In this document: piece after piece, positions 39,483 to 49,200 of the stretch | How the letters are laid out: each line of letters opens with the position of its first letter | Position numbering within the stretch: the first letter of the stretch is position 1 | Origin: Caryophanon sp. | GTDB taxonomy: Bacteria; Bacillota; Bacilli; Bacillales_A; Planococcaceae | Assembly: GCA_018384745.1 (NCBI GenBank) | Contig: JAHAYH010000014.1 | Span: 1 to 64,000, forward strand | Length of the DNA: 64,000 nucleotides | Reading direction: 5' to 3' | Notes under the pieces: model-generated | What the model saw: only the letters and a program-made list of their open reading frames with translations | Database searches by the model: none | What the model was told of the DNA's origin: nothing | Position numbers and translations under genes: made by a program

Positions 39483-40115
39483 ATGTCAAGCGTAGACCAA
39501 GACTTAGATCAAGACCAATTGGATCAGGAAGAAGATGAGCAGGAGTTAAAACAACCTACTCGTTTAGAATCATTAAAAGCAAAAGCAGATAAATTAGGTA
39601 TTAAATACAAGTCCAATATTAGTGAAACTGCATTGGCCAAAAAGATTGAATCTGTTCTTTCTGATGAGTCAACTGCAAAAGATGAGTCAGACGAAGTTGA
39701 CGAATCTGAGCAGGATGACGAAGAAGAAGAAGAACCTAAACCAAAGCCAAAGAAACTAGACAAAGCTCATGAGCGTAAGCGTAGTCAAAAACTTGTACGT
39801 GTCATTGTGCGTCCACTGGATCCACGCCGTACTCAGTTAGATGGTGAACTGGTTATGACAGGTAACTCTGCCATTGGCACCACAGGTAAATTTGTTCCAT
39901 TTAATATTGAAGCTGGTTTCCATGTTCCTGAAATCATCTATAACACTCTAAAGGATCGTACCTTTACTGAGTTCTACACAGTACAGGATAAAGACGGTAA
40001 CGAGCACACCAAGTCCCGTCAAAAGAAAGCATTCATTATTGAAGTACTGGATCCTCTAACTGAAGAAGAAATCCAGGAAATTAAAATCCGTCAACAAGCT
40101 ACCTTGCAGGACTAA
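39483..40115 (+). CDS. Virion-region protein with acidic and basic stretches (N4 gp55 position)
   Basis: 210 residues. Acidic start (DQDLDQDQLDQEEDEQELKQ), a SAP-like helix (LESLKAKADKLGIKYKSNIS), another acidic run ending in PKPKPKKLDK, and a folded C-terminal domain from about 105 (RVIVRPLDPRRTQLDGE). It may be a head accessory protein. No family recognised. Confidence 0.65.
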   Translation: MSSVDQDLDQDQLDQEEDEQELKQPTRLESLKAKADKLGIKYKSNISETALAKKIESVLSDESTAKDESDEVDESEQDDEEEEEPKPKPKKLDKAHERKRSQKLVRVIVRPLDPRRTQLDGELVMTGNSAIGTTGKFVPFNIEAGFHVPEIIYNTLKDRTFTEFYTVQDKDGNEHTKSRQKKAFIIEVLDPLTEEEIQEIKIRQQATLQD

Positions 40116-40120
40116 TCACA

Positions 40121-41620
40121 ATGACAGAGCCGTTGAATCCAACTGGCACTGAAGGTACTTTGGAAGAGAGCTCAGGCTCTCTTTCTGCTATCAGTGTTCA
40201 GGAAGTTAATATCCCGAAAATGGATATTGGGGAACTCACTGAGGTTAAGGAAGATGGTGTAGGTGTACTAGATGTACTTATCCGTAACCTTAAACTAAAC
40301 CTTGATCGTGAGTGGGAACAAGAGCGTATTACCGGGCCAGAGTATGCCCGGGCATTCATTGAACTTTACCAAAGTACTTTACAGATTGGTTTAGGGTATG
40401 TGACTGCACGATCACGCTTAGGTTATGAGATTACCAATCTTCAAAATGATGCCAAGTATAAAGAGGCTCAGATTGAAATTGCCAAAGCTCAACTTGGTAA
40501 GATCCCGCATGAAATTGCGATGATCATTGCCCAGACGGAACAGGTAGAGTTTGAAACCACTAGCAGATTACCAGCAGAGGTAGCGAACATTACCAAGCAA
40601 GGTGAACTCATTACCCAACAGGTTGCAGAGTCTACTTACAGAGTGGCTAATGTATTACCTAAAGAGCTGGAAATGATTACTGCCCAGGTAAGTCAGGTGG
40701 AAGGCAACCTTACTAAGATTCCGCATGAGATCAACATCCTTAAGTCGCAGGATGCACAGCTCATTGCAGAAACCACTTTGACCGGTACACGTAATCAGTT
40801 AGAGACTGCTAACCTGGCCAAAGTACCGGTAGAGGTAGAGTTGCTGCGTAAAGAATCTCTACGTGCAGATGCTCAGATCTCTTTGGTGAATAAGCAGGTT
40901 GAACAGATCACTACTGAACTTACCAAGATTCCGGTAGAGCTAGAAATCTTGACCAAGCAGCGTGATGCCACATCAGCAAGCATTGATCAGACTGAAGCTC
41001 AGACTGAACGCATCGTACGTGAAACCACTTTGAAGTTGCCTATAGAAATTGCAAATCTGGAGAAGCAAGGACTGGCACTTACTGTAGAAACCGCACTCAC
41101 AACTAACCAAGCAGAACTAGCACGATTACAGGCAACTAAGATCCCTGCAGAGGTAGATCTGATTCAGGCAGAGATTGCTTCTAAAGCCAAACAGAATCTT
41201 ATTCTTGAACGTGAGTATGAACTCAAAGTAGGTGAGCTTGAACTGCAAGGTAAGAATCTATTACTTGCTGGTGCTGAACTTGATCTACGCCGTGAAGAAC
41301 TTAAAGTTAAAGCTGCACAGGTTAAAGCTCAAGATGCTCAGGCAGACCTGTATCAACAGAAAGTTATTACTGAAAAGGCTCAAGTGGATAACACCGTGGT
41401 AAATGCTGATTCTGTAATTGATCTTAGTAACCAGGTACTTAAAGCTCAGGTTAAAGGTTATGCCTATGATGCTCAAAACCGTCTAGCTAAACTTATGGTA
41501 GATGTGTTCTCCGTGACCTATCAAGGTGGGGAGCGTGAGGTGAACTCAACTAACAAGATGACAGACATCGAAATGGGTAAAGTCATGACGAAGGTGTTCT
41601 CAGAGTTAGGCGTAAGCTAA
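40121..41620 (+). CDS. Repeat coiled-coil internal/virion protein (N4 gp54 position)
   Basis: 499 residues, almost entirely helical. At least eight copies of the motif (K/R/N)(I/L/V)PxE(I/V/L), for example GKIPHEIAMI, SRLPAEVANI, TKIPHEINIL, AKVPVEVELL and TKIPAEVDLI, recur about every 25-40 residues between residues 125 and 345. The prolines would break a long coiled coil at regular places. A Q/A/K-rich coiled coil follows. In N4 the equivalent is a virion protein; ejection with the DNA is possible. Confidence 0.7.
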   Translation: MTEPLNPTGTEGTLEESSGSLSAISVQEVNIPKMDIGELTEVKEDGVGVLDVLIRNLKLNLDREWEQERITGPEYARAFIELYQSTLQIGLGYVTARSRLGYEITNLQNDAKYKEAQIEIAKAQLGKIPHEIAMIIAQTEQVEFETTSRLPAEVANITKQGELITQQVAESTYRVANVLPKELEMITAQVSQVEGNLTKIPHEINILKSQDAQLIAETTLTGTRNQLETANLAKVPVEVELLRKESLRADAQISLVNKQVEQITTELTKIPVELEILTKQRDATSASIDQTEAQTERIVRETTLKLPIEIANLEKQGLALTVETALTTNQAELARLQATKIPAEVDLIQAEIASKAKQNLILEREYELKVGELELQGKNLLLAGAELDLRREELKVKAAQVKAQDAQADLYQQKVITEKAQVDNTVVNADSVIDLSNQVLKAQVKGYAYDAQNRLAKLMVDVFSVTYQGGEREVNSTNKMTDIEMGKVMTKVFSELGVS

Positions 41621-41636
41621 TCTAATCTATATAATC

Positions 41637-41662
41637 AGGAGAACTTAGGTTCTCCTTTTTAT
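41637..41662 (+). terminator. Rho-independent terminator
   Basis: Stem aggagaac / gttctcct, then tttttatt. Confidence 0.9.
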
Positions 41663-41672
41663 TGGAAATTTT

Positions 41673-44000
41673 ATGGGATTACTCAGCTCCAAGAAGAAAA
41701 CATACGTAAACATGAGTGTCACACGTATGCTAGAAGATGAGGATATTACTCCGGTAGGCAAAGCAGCACTACTTGACTACGTACTCAGTGAAAATAAACG
41801 AGTAGACGCTCTTGCTGATTCTTATGTGGATTTCCTCAATAACCATAATAGAGAGTCTATAGGTAGTAAAGTACTCTCTCTACATAACTGGGCCAAGAAG
41901 AAGTATCACTATGGAGCTTTGGTTTCAAGCACCTATGCTGAAGGGGATATCAACTTAGTTGAAGAGCTGAAGACTTACTTATCCAATAGTGAAGGTGAAC
42001 CAGTCACTGTAGATTATGCAAAGTTCGGTCCACTGAATAATCATCATTTTGCTTATAAGCAGCTTATAGATCACTTTGGCTTTAACATCAAAACCAATGA
42101 AGTTGTTAATGAATCTTTAAGGAATGGATTTACTACATATCTTGAAGACATGGTGATTTACTACTGCAGTAAAACCATTCAGGATGTGATTAACCCAGAT
42201 TACTTAAACCCATTGGGTTATGCTGCCAAGTCTGGTAAGACTGCCACACGTGTAGAGAACCGTAAAGTAGCACACACTCCTTGGCAGGAAGATGCAAATG
42301 CCAGTGAAGACTATGCAATTGCTACTATGGTTTACCGTAATGGTACTGTAGATACACGGTACACAGTACGTTTAGACTTTCTGGCTTATGAGTTTTCGGG
42401 AGAGCAGTTACTCCCGGAAGCTGGTGAAGATCCTACTATTGATGATCCAGAACTAACTGAAACCATTACAGCAGGTGAGCCTGATTACTACATGGTTCGT
42501 TATAAGCTGGCAACAGGGGAAGAGAAGCTATTCACCTACCTCTTTAGATCCGGCAGCTCTAGCTTTCTAGAGAATCTATTTAGAAAGGATGTAGATCTAG
42601 GTATCCATGTACCTAACGTATATTTACGTTTAAATGGTAAAGACCTGCATGAGAACACGGACGAAGCTGCTAAGTCCTCTAAAGTTTATTGTAATAAGCT
42701 TGGGTTCGATTACGCTGGTGTCAGTACTCAGATCATGGATCAGATCGAAAATAAGAATGACATTAAGGATATGTTTATCTCATTTAGGCTGTCCCCTAAC
42801 GATACCAAGGATCCCTTGGTTTCTGAGTACTTCTACTACTTCTTTGAGGAGATGTATAAAACCACAGGATCTAAACGTAAGTCCTCAGATGAGCGTAAGA
42901 CTCTAATGAAGTACATTGAGGGGCAGGCTTTAGGAGCTATGTCCTATTCTGTAGAAGACAATGTTAGCCAGGTAAACTGCAATTTCACTGCACTAGGGTA
43001 TGAGGACATTGTTGGGAGTATTGGGCCTGTAGGCACCTTCAAATCGGATTACACCAGTGTAGAGTATGACGGCTTTGCAGGCCGCTTAATGAATAAGATG
43101 TACCGCCCAAGACATACATTTAGAAAACAAGTTACTGAAACTGTATATCGTGAATACTACGTAGATGGTTTGAGTATAGATCAGAAGCTTAGTTCTGGTC
43201 ACTGGACTTCAGCCAGTAGAGAAGATGAGAATCTATGTCTACCAGTAGATATGGAATTGATTGCCAAGCGTATGCGTAAGGATAGGCATTGGCTAATTAG
43301 TAAGTCATTCTTATTGGTGATTACTACAGTTAAAGTAGTTAAGAAGAAGTGGTATCAGACCGGTATCTTTAAAGTGATTATGTTTATTGTTGCTGTCGTC
43401 ATCAGCTTCTTTACTGCAGGTCAGGGGCTTGTCTGGTATCTTGCTTTGGCTAAGGCCATAGCTATCGCTGTAGTGACGCAGGTTGCAGTTATGGCCATAT
43501 CCGCAATACTTACCGCACTTGGTATTGATGCGTCTATCGTGGCTGCTATTGTGGCCGTAATCGCTATTGCTACAGGTGCTTATGCTGCAGCTTCTAAAAC
43601 CACAGTAGCTGGTTTGAAAGCTACACAGTTAATGACCATCTCTAACGTATCCTTTGGCGTATCCCATAATCACATTGCCCTGAACATGAAAAGAGCAGTA
43701 CAAGCCTTTGAAGAATTTAAAGACTTGATGGAATCTGAGATGGATTCTATTGAAGAACAACGTAAACTACTTGGATTAGAGGATGGTGGAAAAGTAGATG
43801 TTTACACCTTGTTAGCCAGACAAACCAGAGAACCTGATATTCGTTTAGGGGAATCCCCAGTAAACTTTTATGAGCGTACTCTATCGGTGAATGCTGGTTT
43901 AGCAACCACAGCACTACTTAACAACTATGTTCTGATTTCTTTACAACTGCCAAGCTTTGAAAGCTTTATGGCAAAACGGAGTAACTATAATGTTTGGTGA
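41673..44000 (+). CDS. Large virion-region protein with membrane segments (N4 gp53 position)
   Basis: 775 residues. The first 560 are mixed alpha/beta and soluble. From about 565 to 645 several hydrophobic segments follow in a row (FKVIMFIVAVVISFFTAGQG, AIAIAVVTQVAVMAISAILT, IVAAIVAVIAIATGAYAA). Such membrane-active regions in a podophage virion block fit an internal protein that is ejected into the envelope to help DNA pass. The specific role is inferred. It overlaps the next gene by 11 bases. Confidence 0.65.
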   Translation: MGLLSSKKKTYVNMSVTRMLEDEDITPVGKAALLDYVLSENKRVDALADSYVDFLNNHNRESIGSKVLSLHNWAKKKYHYGALVSSTYAEGDINLVEELKTYLSNSEGEPVTVDYAKFGPLNNHHFAYKQLIDHFGFNIKTNEVVNESLRNGFTTYLEDMVIYYCSKTIQDVINPDYLNPLGYAAKSGKTATRVENRKVAHTPWQEDANASEDYAIATMVYRNGTVDTRYTVRLDFLAYEFSGEQLLPEAGEDPTIDDPELTETITAGEPDYYMVRYKLATGEEKLFTYLFRSGSSSFLENLFRKDVDLGIHVPNVYLRLNGKDLHENTDEAAKSSKVYCNKLGFDYAGVSTQIMDQIENKNDIKDMFISFRLSPNDTKDPLVSEYFYYFFEEMYKTTGSKRKSSDERKTLMKYIEGQALGAMSYSVEDNVSQVNCNFTALGYEDIVGSIGPVGTFKSDYTSVEYDGFAGRLMNKMYRPRHTFRKQVTETVYREYYVDGLSIDQKLSSGHWTSASREDENLCLPVDMELIAKRMRKDRHWLISKSFLLVITTVKVVKKKWYQTGIFKVIMFIVAVVISFFTAGQGLVWYLALAKAIAIAVVTQVAVMAISAILTALGIDASIVAAIVAVIAIATGAYAAASKTTVAGLKATQLMTISNVSFGVSHNHIALNMKRAVQAFEEFKDLMESEMDSIEEQRKLLGLEDGGKVDVYTLLARQTREPDIRLGESPVNFYERTLSVNAGLATTALLNNYVLISLQLPSFESFMAKRSNYNVW

Positions 44001-44424
44001 TTTATTCAAGAACAGTTATGCCCAAACCTTTGGTGGGGCCAATGCAGTCGTAGATCCTGCTGCATGGAATGATCTACAGGCTGCAAACTTTATGAACTTT
44101 GGTACTGAACCAGGAACTTATCCGGGTTTTGGTGAGCAGCTTAAGTTTGCAGGGGATGAGCTTGGCAATAAGTTTGCACAAAACCAAGGACTACTTAACT
44201 TTGGTTTAGCAGGTGCTAAGGGTATCTTTGATACGTACAACATGTTTAAACAGAACAGCATGCAAAAAGATCTTCTGAACTTCCAGAAGGACAAGTACCG
44301 TACTGATTTAGGTTTAGCTAAAAAGGCTACAAACCTTGACTTGTATGAGCGTCAACGTCGCCGAGTATCAGCCAATCCTAACGCTGAATCAGTAGAAAGT
44401 TACATGAAGAAATGGGGAGTGTAA
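43990..44424 (+). CDS. Small virion-region protein (N4 gp52 position)
   Basis: The frame opens at 43957, but the ATG at 43990 (MFGDLFKNSYAQTFGGANAV) with ggag eight bases upstream fits better: 144 residues. It ends with a basic helix (LDLYERQRRRVSANPNAESV). It is coupled to the genes on both sides and is probably an internal virion protein. Confidence 0.65.
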   Translation: MFGDLFKNSYAQTFGGANAVVDPAAWNDLQAANFMNFGTEPGTYPGFGEQLKFAGDELGNKFAQNQGLLNFGLAGAKGIFDTYNMFKQNSMQKDLLNFQKDKYRTDLGLAKKATNLDLYERQRRRVSANPNAESVESYMKKWGV

Positions 44425-44427
44425 TTA

Positions 44428-46209
44428 ATGTCTGGACCTAATTTTGGGTTTAAGTGGAATCCGGTAAATGCTGATATTGATTGGCAACTTACCCAAAGTA
44501 AAAGCTATGGTGATGGGATTCAAACTCTCAATAATGCCATGAATGCTTTTGCGGATTCCACACGTAAACAGAATACTGATGCACTGCTTATGCAGATTGC
44601 ACAGGCCAATGATCCTACAGCTTTAGGCAATACTGGCATCCTTGCCGGTATTGATCCACTTAACCGTACAGTAGCTGGTGCTGATGTATTGAAGGAGTTT
44701 ATGACACGGGATGATGCACTTCGTACGAAGCAAGCAAATACCATGGCAACAGACTTCTTGTTGAACAACACAACAAATCTGGAGTTCATTAAAGAGCGCT
44801 CAGAACTGGAAGGTATTACGCCTGAGTACATGGGCCCTATTGCTAGTTTGGTTTCACAGCAACGTGCTACTGCTGCAGCTGCAGCGCAGCAAGCAGAGGA
44901 GAACAAGCGAAAGAATATTGAAGTTGGTTTGAAGGTTTCTAAAAACAACTCCGATGTTGAATTGAATAACTTCAATATGCAGAAGTCTATGTATGAAAAC
45001 CAAGGGAAGGAAGAAACTGTAATCATGTATGACGAGAACGGTAAAGCGTATCCTGTCACTACACGTACACCAAGCCTGGCTCAAGTTGCTGGTGGAGGGG
45101 TCAAAACCAATATTGCAGAACCACAAGCAAAAGCTATTGGTAATCTTCGTGCTACAGGCTGGAATGATAATGTCGTATCTGGTTTCGTAGGTAACTTCAT
45201 GCAAGAAGGGGGTTGGGATGGTGCTAAGGGAGATGGAGGAAGTGCTCATGGTGTAGCGCAATGGCGTGGTGAACGTCTAACTAACTATAAAAAGATTATA
45301 GGTAAGTCACCTACAGAATCTACTATTGATGAGCAGATGAAATTCGTTCAATGGGAAATGGAGAACCCACAAGCAGCGGGTATGACTGTTAAACAACGTG
45401 ACATGATCTTAGCAGCTAAGACTCCAGAAGAAGCTGCTGAACTTATTGATAAGTACTATGAGCGATCTGATGGTAAGTCTGTAGGTAAACGTCAAAGCCA
45501 CGCTAAGAATGTGCATTCCCACATCTCCGGTTCAGGTGGCGCTATTGATGCTGCAGTAAAAGGTAATACATCAGGGGAAGTAGCTAATCCAGTTAGTCCC
45601 GGTTCTGTAGCCGTACCTAGTAGTGCAACTACCAAAGGAGCTAAAGGTCAGCCACCTAAGTTCCTACCTGGTGTAGGCTTTGATGGGCCTACTGTACTCG
45701 AAGCACAAGCATCTATGAAAGCTGCACTAGAGGCTGCCAATGCCAAGAACACCATTGCCAAGGCCAAACCATCTAAGGTACAGGAATCGGAGTTTCAGCA
45801 GTTTCTAGCTAAAGGAGGTTATACCGGTAATGAGATCTTTAATCGCAATGCTGAACTGTACGGTACGCTTAAGAACTTTGGCGAGTTCAATAATATGCCT
45901 GGTTCAGAGAAGAAAGCTTTGATGGAGTATCTGACTAATGAAAACCAGAAAGGTTGGGGATTAGCTGGGCGCATGTCTGCTGAAGAAGTAAAAGCCAAAG
46001 TAGAACGCTATAAATCTGACCGTAAATTTGATGCAGCAGCTACTGCGAAGCAGGAGGCATTCACCGCATTAAACGTAGCTGCCACTAAACTGTACCACGC
46101 CAATGTGGGACGCTTCCCTAACATTACCATGCAGCAAGCACGGGAAATGGTAGATAAGCAAATTGCAACAGAGTACGCAAATCTTAATAAAGATAAGAAA
46201 GGGAGTTAG
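44428..46209 (+). CDS. Virion protein with tail-lysozyme domain (N4 gp51 position)
   Basis: 593 residues. Residues 235-365 match the phage tail lysozyme domain: GWNDNVVSGFVGNFMQEGGW, then GGSAHGVAQWRGERLTNYKK and DEQMKFVQWEME. The Glu of FMQEGGW is the expected catalytic residue for cutting peptidoglycan. The flanks are helical (residues 1-200) and low-complexity (380-450). It would open the cell wall during DNA entry. It lies directly before the vRNAP gene, with which it is probably packaged. Confidence 0.8.
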   Translation: MSGPNFGFKWNPVNADIDWQLTQSKSYGDGIQTLNNAMNAFADSTRKQNTDALLMQIAQANDPTALGNTGILAGIDPLNRTVAGADVLKEFMTRDDALRTKQANTMATDFLLNNTTNLEFIKERSELEGITPEYMGPIASLVSQQRATAAAAAQQAEENKRKNIEVGLKVSKNNSDVELNNFNMQKSMYENQGKEETVIMYDENGKAYPVTTRTPSLAQVAGGGVKTNIAEPQAKAIGNLRATGWNDNVVSGFVGNFMQEGGWDGAKGDGGSAHGVAQWRGERLTNYKKIIGKSPTESTIDEQMKFVQWEMENPQAAGMTVKQRDMILAAKTPEEAAELIDKYYERSDGKSVGKRQSHAKNVHSHISGSGGAIDAAVKGNTSGEVANPVSPGSVAVPSSATTKGAKGQPPKFLPGVGFDGPTVLEAQASMKAALEAANAKNTIAKAKPSKVQESEFQQFLAKGGYTGNEIFNRNAELYGTLKNFGEFNNMPGSEKKALMEYLTNENQKGWGLAGRMSAEEVKAKVERYKSDRKFDAAATAKQEAFTALNVAATKLYHANVGRFPNITMQQAREMVDKQIATEYANLNKDKKGS

Positions 46210-46241
46210 CTATCGTAGTTACCTGTAAGCCTAAACAATGT

Positions 46242-46277
46242 AATATAAGCGTGATTAATTCACGCTTATATTCTTTT
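46242..46277 (+). terminator. Rho-independent terminator before vRNAP
   Basis: Twelve-pair stem aatataagcgtg / cacgcttatatt, loop attaatt, then cttttag. Confidence 0.9.
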
Positions 46278-46287
46278 AGGGATAACT

Positions 46288-49200
46288 ATGAGTTCTATTC
46301 TAGATCAAGTACTCGCACAAACCGGTACTTCAAGTAACCTGGATAATTTAACTATTAAGGTTGGGGAATCCGTACAACGTATTGCATCCAAAGTAGATGC
46401 AGCAATGCAACCACAGATTACAGTAGGTGAAGGCTTCACACCTAATAACACGGTAGGGTATGGTGACGCTTACTATGAAAATATGCGTGAAGCTACGTAC
46501 CTGGATGCCAAAGCATCTGAGTATGAGAAACGTAAAGCAGAGGATAGTGAACGCTTTTTAAGTGAAGAAAACTTAACAAGCTCTAACCCGTTTATGTGGG
46601 GTGTAGCAAATATTGCTAACTTTGGTGCCAATGTAGCAGGCACAGTTGTAAATACTTTTGAGAATATCTCAGCAGCCGGGGCAGCAGCACAACGGGAAAC
46701 TTTAAATAATCAAATTCCTGATGATATTAAAGATATTCGTGAACGTCATAAATTAAGCATCAATCAAAATTCAATCAACTCTGAAATTAAACGTCTTAGT
46801 AATATTCGTGATAACTCAGAAGATGATAAGCAAATTGCACAGCTTAATAATGAAATTGCAAAACTGACTCAGCAAACTTCAGTGGTTCCACCTACTCCAC
46901 AAGAACTGGCACGTCTTAAAGAACAGTCTGGCTTAAATGGTATGGGTACTTGGCAGGATGTTCTAAACATTCGTGATGAGTACGATGTAACCAATAAGCG
47001 TCTACGTGGAGATCCTAAGAACGGTACAGCATCTATTACTGGCGCTTCTGAGTGGGGTAACAATAAATCTCTAGACAATATTAAAGAACGTGTTGCAGAT
47101 GAAGATGCAGGCCAGTTTGAGAAAACTATTAATGATCCTAATGCTGGTTTCATGGATAAGGCTGGTGCATGGGGTACACGTATCGGATCTTACTTAGAGC
47201 ATGCTTTAACTAATCCGGGTGCAGTACCTGAGATGTTGGCAGAGTCTCTTCCATATATGGTTCCAGTTACGGCACCTATCGCAGCAGCAGGTGCAGGTTC
47301 TGAAGTATATGCCAGAGGTACACAAGAGTACCGTGAGAACTATGATCGGCATACCATCAACAATGCAGACCACGCAACTATTGGTGCACTTGGTTTGGCC
47401 ATGGCAGGTTCATCTTTTGTTCAGGGTGGTTTAGAGCGTCAGATGCTTAAGGGCGGTTTTGCCAAAGGTACAGGTAAGGTAGTTGATTCTGTAGCAGGTG
47501 CAGTACGTAAAAAAGTAAACCAAGCATCAGCAGCTACTATTGCCAAGACACCTTATGCAGGTGGAATCCTTGATGCAGCAGTACGTGGTACTACAGCAGT
47601 TACAGCAGGTGCATCAGTACCTATTGCACGTGTAGGTGTGGCAGGTGTAGCGGAAGGTTTGCAGGAAGGTGTACAGAACACTATTGAACAGAATGCTGGC
47701 CTTCAAGGTACGATTGATCAAAGCCAATTATCTGAAGCAGTTGCATTAGGTGGTTTGATGGGTGGTGCTCTCTCTGCTCCTGGCGTTGCAGTACAGGCAG
47801 GTGCTGATGCATTCCGTGGTTCACAGCAGCGTAAGCAGGAAGAACTTGTAGGTGCAGCAGACACCACTGAAGACGATTTAATTAATCCTTCAAGTACTAA
47901 GTACAATCCTACTCAAGCAATTAACCGTGAAATCTTAAAAGCAACTTCTACTAAAGAAGAAATGTCTCCAGAAGCTATCACTGAATCTAAAGCCAAAGTT
48001 GATACTTACTACGCAGCCACTAAGGAAGCGTACGATAGATCTACGCAAGCAGTTGAAGATGCCAAGGGTCTAGGCGCTCTTGAGCAGCTGTATGAGGAAA
48101 AGAAAGTATCTTATGCAACCCAGTTAGAGGATCTGGCTAAACGCTTACCTGAACGCTACGACGAAGCTAAAGACGCATTCGATAAGATGCTTAAATCTTT
48201 TGAAGTCCGTATCGCAGCAGCTAAAGAAAATCAGGATAAGATCACAGATCTTGAAGGACGTAACAGAGAAGACAAAGAGTTCTACGACAACGCCACTAAG
48301 TCATATAAACAATTTGATGACTGGTACAAAACCAAGACTGCTAACACGCAAACAGCTCCTGCCAATCCTACAGAAGAAGCTACTCAGTTATTAGGTGCTC
48401 CTGGTTTTGGTGAAGTAACACGTATGCAAGAACTGGCAGCGGATGAGTCTGTTCCTCAAGATGTGCGTAATAAGTTACGTGTGGTTTCAGAAGCATTGAT
48501 TGCAGAAAACAAGGCTAAGAAATTAGATGATGTAAATAAAGATATCAATAAAGGTTCTGAGAAGTACCGTGGCATGTCTGAATACATTACTGAAATGCAG
48601 CAGGCAGTACAGTCAGGTGACAGCGCACAGCAGCGTATCCTTTCCCGTGATTTGAATAACTTTGAATCCACGATGGCATCTAAGTTGGATGCACTTAAAG
48701 TAGCTCAGGAAGAAGCGGATAGAGTTAAGAAGCAGATCCGTGTTGTTCGTAATGAAGATGGAACATGGTTTGCTGATACTGAAGGTAAAGTAAGCCGTAA
48801 GCAGTACAGTAAAAACAATGGTTTTACAGTGAATCCGCATCGTGCAGATGGAACTGTTGGTGCAGACGTAACCCGTAATGCAATGGAAGTAAACCTGGAA
48901 GCTATCCGGTCTACCAAGTTGGCATTAGATGAAATTCTGAATAGTTCTAAAGCACCTCGTCAACAAGCAGCACAACAAGATCCAGAGTTAGCTTTCCAGC
49001 AGCTTATGGATGATATGAATGCGGATGAACGCGCTAATGGTCGTGATACTACTGCACGTGATACAGACCCGGGTGTACGTACTGTAGAGCCTAACCCAGC
49101 TACGCAAAATCCATTTGAAAATAATGAAGGTGACTTAATTGATAATTCTGGTTCCAATCCTACTACTGGTAATCCTTTTGGTAATCTGGGACTTGAAGAT

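Noticed and set aside
44520-45059. Minus-strand ORF of 179 residues
   Set aside because: Lies wholly within the tail-lysozyme gene; composition (Ser/Cys/Phe-rich) is that of a shadow frame.
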